DNA of 7,788 bases. Source: Hydrogenophaga sp. Lineage in GTDB: Bacteria > Pseudomonadota > Gammaproteobacteria > Burkholderiales > Burkholderiaceae_C. Under the pieces are notes generated by a model, which saw only the letters and a list, made by a program, of their open reading frames with translations, was not told where the DNA came from and searched no databases. The position numbers and the translations under genes are program-made. The stretch covers positions 1 to 7,788 of the forward strand of contig JALOSN010000054.1 of the NCBI GenBank assembly GCA_025458415.1, in the 5' to 3' direction. Shown here in pieces: positions 4,991 to 7,788 of this stretch (position 1 is the first letter of the stretch; every line of letters starts with the position of its first letter).

Positions 4991-5659
4991 ATGGAAACCT
5001 CCAGCACGCGCCACATTGTCGAGTCGCTCACACGCGCCATCGTCGAGCACCGGCTGCACCCGGGGACCAAGCTGGCCGAACAGAAGCTGGCCGACCACTT
5101 CGGTGTGTCCCGCACGCTGGTTCGGCAAGCCCTGTTCCAGCTGTCCCAGAACCGACTGATCCGGCTCGAGCCGGCCCGTGGGGCCTTTGTGGCCTCTCCG
5201 TCGGTCGATGAGGCCAAACAGGTGTTCGCGGTGCGGCGCATGCTGGAAACCGAGATGACGCGTGCCTTCGTGCAGCAGGTGACGCCAGCCAAGATCAAGG
5301 CCTTGCGCGAACACGTGGCCCAGGAACGACAGGCGGTGGACAACCAGGATGTGCCGGGGCGCACCGAGCTGCTGGGCGATTTTCACGTGCGCATGGCCGA
5401 GCTCATGGGCAACGAGGTGCTGGCCGAGCTGCTGCGCGAGCTGATCTCGCGCTGCGCCTTGATCACGCTGATGTACCAGAGCACCCACGCGGCCGAGCAT
5501 TCGAACGAGGAGCACGCCGAGATTGTCAAGGCGCTGGCCTCGCGCGACGAGGAGCTGGCCGTGAAACTGATGAACGAACACCTGCTGAACGTCGAACAGG
5601 CCCTGACCTTCGACCGCAAACTGCCGACCAACGACCTTTCCATGGCCCTGGCCTCCTGA
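4991..5659 (+). CDS. GntR-family transcriptional regulator, FCD (FadR) subfamily
   Basis: This 222-residue protein has an N-terminal winged helix-turn-helix (about 6-66), including the typical GntR stretch PGTKLAEQKLADHFGVSRTLVRQAL (24-48), then an all-helical FCD effector domain (about 75-205). Possible metal or ligand contacts in the FCD domain are D130/H132, H175 and H197, the last in the usual MNEHL element. FCD regulators bind small carboxylates or related metabolites and usually act as repressors released by a pathway intermediate. Here urate, allantoin or allantoate are plausible effectors, but the sequence does not decide. It is first in an operon with puuE, and its own promoter contains the strongest GTATAC palindrome, suggesting autoregulation and control of puuD, the permease and uraH. 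No ribosome binding site precedes ATG 4991. I give no symbol because the FCD group is large and poorly named. Confidence 0.93.
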   Translation: METSSTRHIVESLTRAIVEHRLHPGTKLAEQKLADHFGVSRTLVRQALFQLSQNRLIRLEPARGAFVASPSVDEAKQVFAVRRMLETEMTRAFVQQVTPAKIKALREHVAQERQAVDNQDVPGRTELLGDFHVRMAELMGNEVLAELLRELISRCALITLMYQSTHAAEHSNEEHAEIVKALASRDEELAVKLMNEHLLNVEQALTFDRKLPTNDLSMALAS

Positions 5660-5669
5660 TTCCACCCGC

Positions 5670-6620
5670 ATGATCTACGACAGCACCGCCCCCTACCCCC
5701 GCGACCTGGTCGGCTACGGCCGCGATGTACCCCACGCCCGCTGGCCGGGCGGCGCCCGCGTTGCGGTGCAGTTCGTTCTCAACTACGAAGAGGGCGGAGA
5801 AAACAGTGTGCTGCACGGCGACAAGGCCAGCGAACAGTTCCTGTCGGAGATGTTCAACCCGGCCGCCTTCGAGGCACGCCACATCAGCATGGAAGGCATC
5901 TACGAATACGGCTCGCGGGCCGGCGTCTGGCGCATCCTGCGCGAATTCGAGAAACGCCAGCTGCCGCTGACCGTGTTCGGCGTGTCCACCGCGCTGCAGA
6001 AGCACCCGGAGCTGACCGCGGCCTTCCAGGAACTGGGTTACGACATCGCGTGCCACGGTCTCAAGTGGATCCACTACCAGAACATCGACGAGGCCACCGA
6101 GCGCGCCCACATGGCCGAGGCGATGCAGATCATCGAAGGCCTGACGGGTGAACGCCCCCTGGGCTGGTACACCGGCCGTGACAGCCCCAACACGCGCCGC
6201 CTGGTGGCCGACTTCGGCGGCTTCGAATACGACAGCGACTACTACGGCGAAGACCTGCCGTTCTGGATGAAGGTGCGCAAGAGCGACGGCAGCGACGCGC
6301 ACCAGCTGATCGTGCCCTACACGCTGGACTGCAACGACATGCGCTTCGCGCTGCCTCAGGGCTACTCGCACGCCGACCCGTTCTTCCAGTACATGAAGGA
6401 CACGTTCGATGCGCTGTACGCCGAAGGCGACCCGAACGGCCTGGACCGGCCCAAGATGATGAGCATCGGCATGCACTGCCGCCTGCTCGGCCGCCCTGGC
6501 CGCATCACCGCCCTGCAGCGCTTCCTGGACCACATCCAGTCGCACGACAAGGTCTGGGTGGCGCGCCGGCTGGACATCGCGCGGCACTGGAAGGCCGTGC
6601 ATCCGCTGACAGCCGCCTGA
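5670..6620 (+). CDS. puuE: Allantoinase PuuE (polysaccharide deacetylase-like)
   Basis: This 316-residue cytoplasmic enzyme hydrolyses (S)-allantoin to allantoate. It belongs to the PuuE type, related to NodB/chitin deacetylases, not to the metal-dependent amidohydrolase allantoinases (AllB). Recognisable blocks are YPRDLVGYG (9-17), VLNYEEGGENSVLHGD (36-51), SMEGIYEYGSRAGVWR (73-88), ACHG (127-130), GWYTGR (165-170), PYTLDCNDMRF (216-226) and SIGMHCRLLGRPGR (265-278), all close to the Pseudomonas enzyme as I recall it. Length is normal. ATG 5670 is 10 bp after the gntR stop and has no clear ribosome binding site, so translation may be coupled to gntR. The downstream fusion gene begins 10 bp after its stop. 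It acts between the two halves of that fusion: it uses the product of the UraD domain and feeds the amidohydrolase domain. Confidence 0.95.
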   Translation: MIYDSTAPYPRDLVGYGRDVPHARWPGGARVAVQFVLNYEEGGENSVLHGDKASEQFLSEMFNPAAFEARHISMEGIYEYGSRAGVWRILREFEKRQLPLTVFGVSTALQKHPELTAAFQELGYDIACHGLKWIHYQNIDEATERAHMAEAMQIIEGLTGERPLGWYTGRDSPNTRRLVADFGGFEYDSDYYGEDLPFWMKVRKSDGSDAHQLIVPYTLDCNDMRFALPQGYSHADPFFQYMKDTFDALYAEGDPNGLDRPKMMSIGMHCRLLGRPGRITALQRFLDHIQSHDKVWVARRLDIARHWKAVHPLTAA

Positions 6621-6630
6621 GAGCGCCACC

Positions 6631-7788
6631 ATGCCCCTGACCCTGGACCAACTCAACGCCGCGCCCCTGTCCGAGGCGCTGCAAATGCTCGATGGCCTGT
6701 ACGAGCATTCTCCCTGGATCGCCGAGCGCGCCTTGGCGCAACGGCCCTTTGCCTCGCTGGCGCAGCTCAAACATGCGATGACGCGTGTGCTGGATGAGGC
6801 GGGGGTCGAGCCGCAACTGGCACTGATCCGCGCCCACCCGGAGCTGGCCGGCAAGGCCATGGTGAGCCGGACGCTGACGGCCGAGTCGACCAACGAGCAG
6901 ACCAGGGCCGGCCTGACGAACTGCACGCCCGAGGAGTTTGCGCACATCCAGCAATTGAATGCAGCCTACAACGCCAGGTTCGGCTTTCCTTTCATCCTGG
7001 CGGTGCGCGGCCCGCGTGGCACGGGCCTGACCAAGGCGCAGATCATCGAAGCCTTCGAGCGCCGGGTGCACGGCCACCCGGACTTCGAGCGTGCCGAGTG
7101 CCTGCGCAACATCCACCGCATCGCCGAGATCCGGCTGAACGACAAGTTCGGCTTCGAACCGGTGGACGGCCAGCGGGTGTGGGACTGGCAGGAAACGCTG
7201 GCGCAGCACAGCGACCCGGGCTTTGCCGAGAAGGGCCAGCTCACCGTCACCTACCTGACCGACGCGCACCGCGCCTGCGCCCAGCGCATCAGCCACTGGA
7301 TGAAGGAATGCGGCTTCGACGAGATCGGGATCGACGCCGTCGGCAACGTGGTGGGGCGCTACCACCCGTCCAAGCCCGGTGCCAGGTACCTCATGACGGG
7401 TTCGCATTACGACACCGTGCGCAACGGCGGCAAGTACGACGGGCGCCTGGGCATCTTCGTGCCCATGGCCTGCGTGCAGAAGCTGCACGCGGCCGGCCAG
7501 CGCCTGCCCTTCGGCATCGAGGTCGTCGGCTTCGCCGAAGAAGAAGGCCAACGCTACAAGGCCACCTTCCTGGGCTCCGGCGCACTCACCGGTCACTTCG
7601 ACCCGAGCTGGCTGGACCAGAAGGACGCCGACGGTATCACCATGCGCGAGGCCATGCAGCACGCCGGCCTGTGTGTCGACGACATCCCCAAGCTGCAGCG
7701 CGACCCGGCGCAGTACCTGGGCTTCGTCGAGGTTCATATCGAGCAGGGGCCGGTACTGAACGAACTGAACCTGCCGCTGGGCATCGTC
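6631..7788 (+). CDS. uraD: Fused OHCU decarboxylase (UraD) - allantoate amidohydrolase, 3' truncated by the window
   Basis: From ATG 6631 the frame is open to the right edge (386 codons, no stop). Residues about 5-170 are an OHCU decarboxylase, which makes (S)-allantoin stereospecifically: catalytic H69 in IRAHPELAG, the S86-x-x-E89-Q90 element, FGFPFILAVRG (117-127) and a closing RIAEIRLNDKF helix (163-173). After a short linker, residues about 185 onward are an M20/hydantoinase-carbamoylase domain of the allantoate amidohydrolase type: H259 in GSHYDTV, D270 in YDGRLG, E304/E305 in EEEG and H369 in VHIEQG. Their spacings (11, 35 and 64 residues) match the metal ligands of E. coli AllC as I recall them. 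The missing C-terminus should hold the dimerisation domain and the last ligand; full length is probably near 590. The start has a weak GAGAG site, 10 bp after puuE. AAH substrate specificity is inferred from context; a related carbamoylase is the alternative. Confidence 0.92.
   Translation, partial: MPLTLDQLNAAPLSEALQMLDGLYEHSPWIAERALAQRPFASLAQLKHAMTRVLDEAGVEPQLALIRAHPELAGKAMVSRTLTAESTNEQTRAGLTNCTPEEFAHIQQLNAAYNARFGFPFILAVRGPRGTGLTKAQIIEAFERRVHGHPDFERAECLRNIHRIAEIRLNDKFGFEPVDGQRVWDWQETLAQHSDPGFAEKGQLTVTYLTDAHRACAQRISHWMKECGFDEIGIDAVGNVVGRYHPSKPGARYLMTGSHYDTVRNGGKYDGRLGIFVPMACVQKLHAAGQRLPFGIEVVGFAEEEGQRYKATFLGSGALTGHFDPSWLDQKDADGITMREAMQHAGLCVDDIPKLQRDPAQYLGFVEVHIEQGPVLNELNLPLGIV

Noticed and set aside
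4922..5671. Open frame extending uraH upstream to 367 residues
   Set aside because: It is antisense to gntR, and the hydrolase starts at 4921 with a good ribosome binding site and the normal 117-residue length.
5526..6947. 473-codon minus-strand open frame
   Set aside because: It is antisense to gntR, puuE and uraD, Val/Ala/Arg/His-rich and family-less, as expected from GC-rich third-position bias of the real genes.
6505..7737. 410-codon minus-strand open frame
   Set aside because: It lies entirely opposite puuE and the UraD-amidohydrolase fusion, whose motifs are clear; its translation has no recognisable domain.
1..7788. tRNA, rRNA, CRISPR array, insertion sequence, integrase or phage genes
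   Set aside because: No spaced direct repeats, transposase or integrase frames, or structural RNA motifs were seen; the window looks like an ordinary chromosomal catabolic locus.

Overview
The window is high-GC DNA with dense, codon-biased genes. Gene content and protein style suggest a betaproteobacterium of the order Burkholderiales, probably Comamonadaceae-like. That placement is inference from recognised families; no rRNA or other taxonomic marker is present.

The window is a urate (purine-ring) degradation locus. Left to right: the first 15 codons of an S-(hydroxymethyl)glutathione dehydrogenase (minus); puuD, a membrane cytochrome c urate oxidase (minus); a 306-bp divergent promoter region; an NCS2/NAT purine permease (plus); xdhC, a xanthine dehydrogenase maturation factor (minus, convergent with the permease); a proline-rich lipoprotein with a TonB-C-like tail and no obvious purine role (plus), followed by a clear intrinsic terminator; uraH, 5-hydroxyisourate hydrolase (minus); a short divergent promoter; and a plus-strand operon of a GntR/FCD regulator, puuE (allantoinase) and a fused OHCU decarboxylase-allantoate amidohydrolase that runs off the right edge.

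The genes form a near-complete route. The permease probably imports urate or xanthine, XdhC supports xanthine-to-urate oxidation by a dehydrogenase encoded elsewhere, and PuuD oxidises urate to 5-hydroxyisourate, passing electrons through heme c rather than making peroxide. UraH, the UraD domain, PuuE and the amidohydrolase domain then carry the product through OHCU, (S)-allantoin and allantoate towards ureidoglycine/ureidoglycolate with release of ammonia.

The main regulatory signal is a repeated palindromic operator with a GTATAC core and a one-sided TTTTTG extension. It occurs at the promoters of puuD, the permease and uraH/gntR, and overlaps core promoter elements each time. The simplest reading is a local regulon in which the GntR protein represses the uptake and degradation genes and itself. 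The most distinctive protein feature is the in-frame fusion of two non-consecutive pathway enzymes. The least explained gene is the TonB-C-like lipoprotein.
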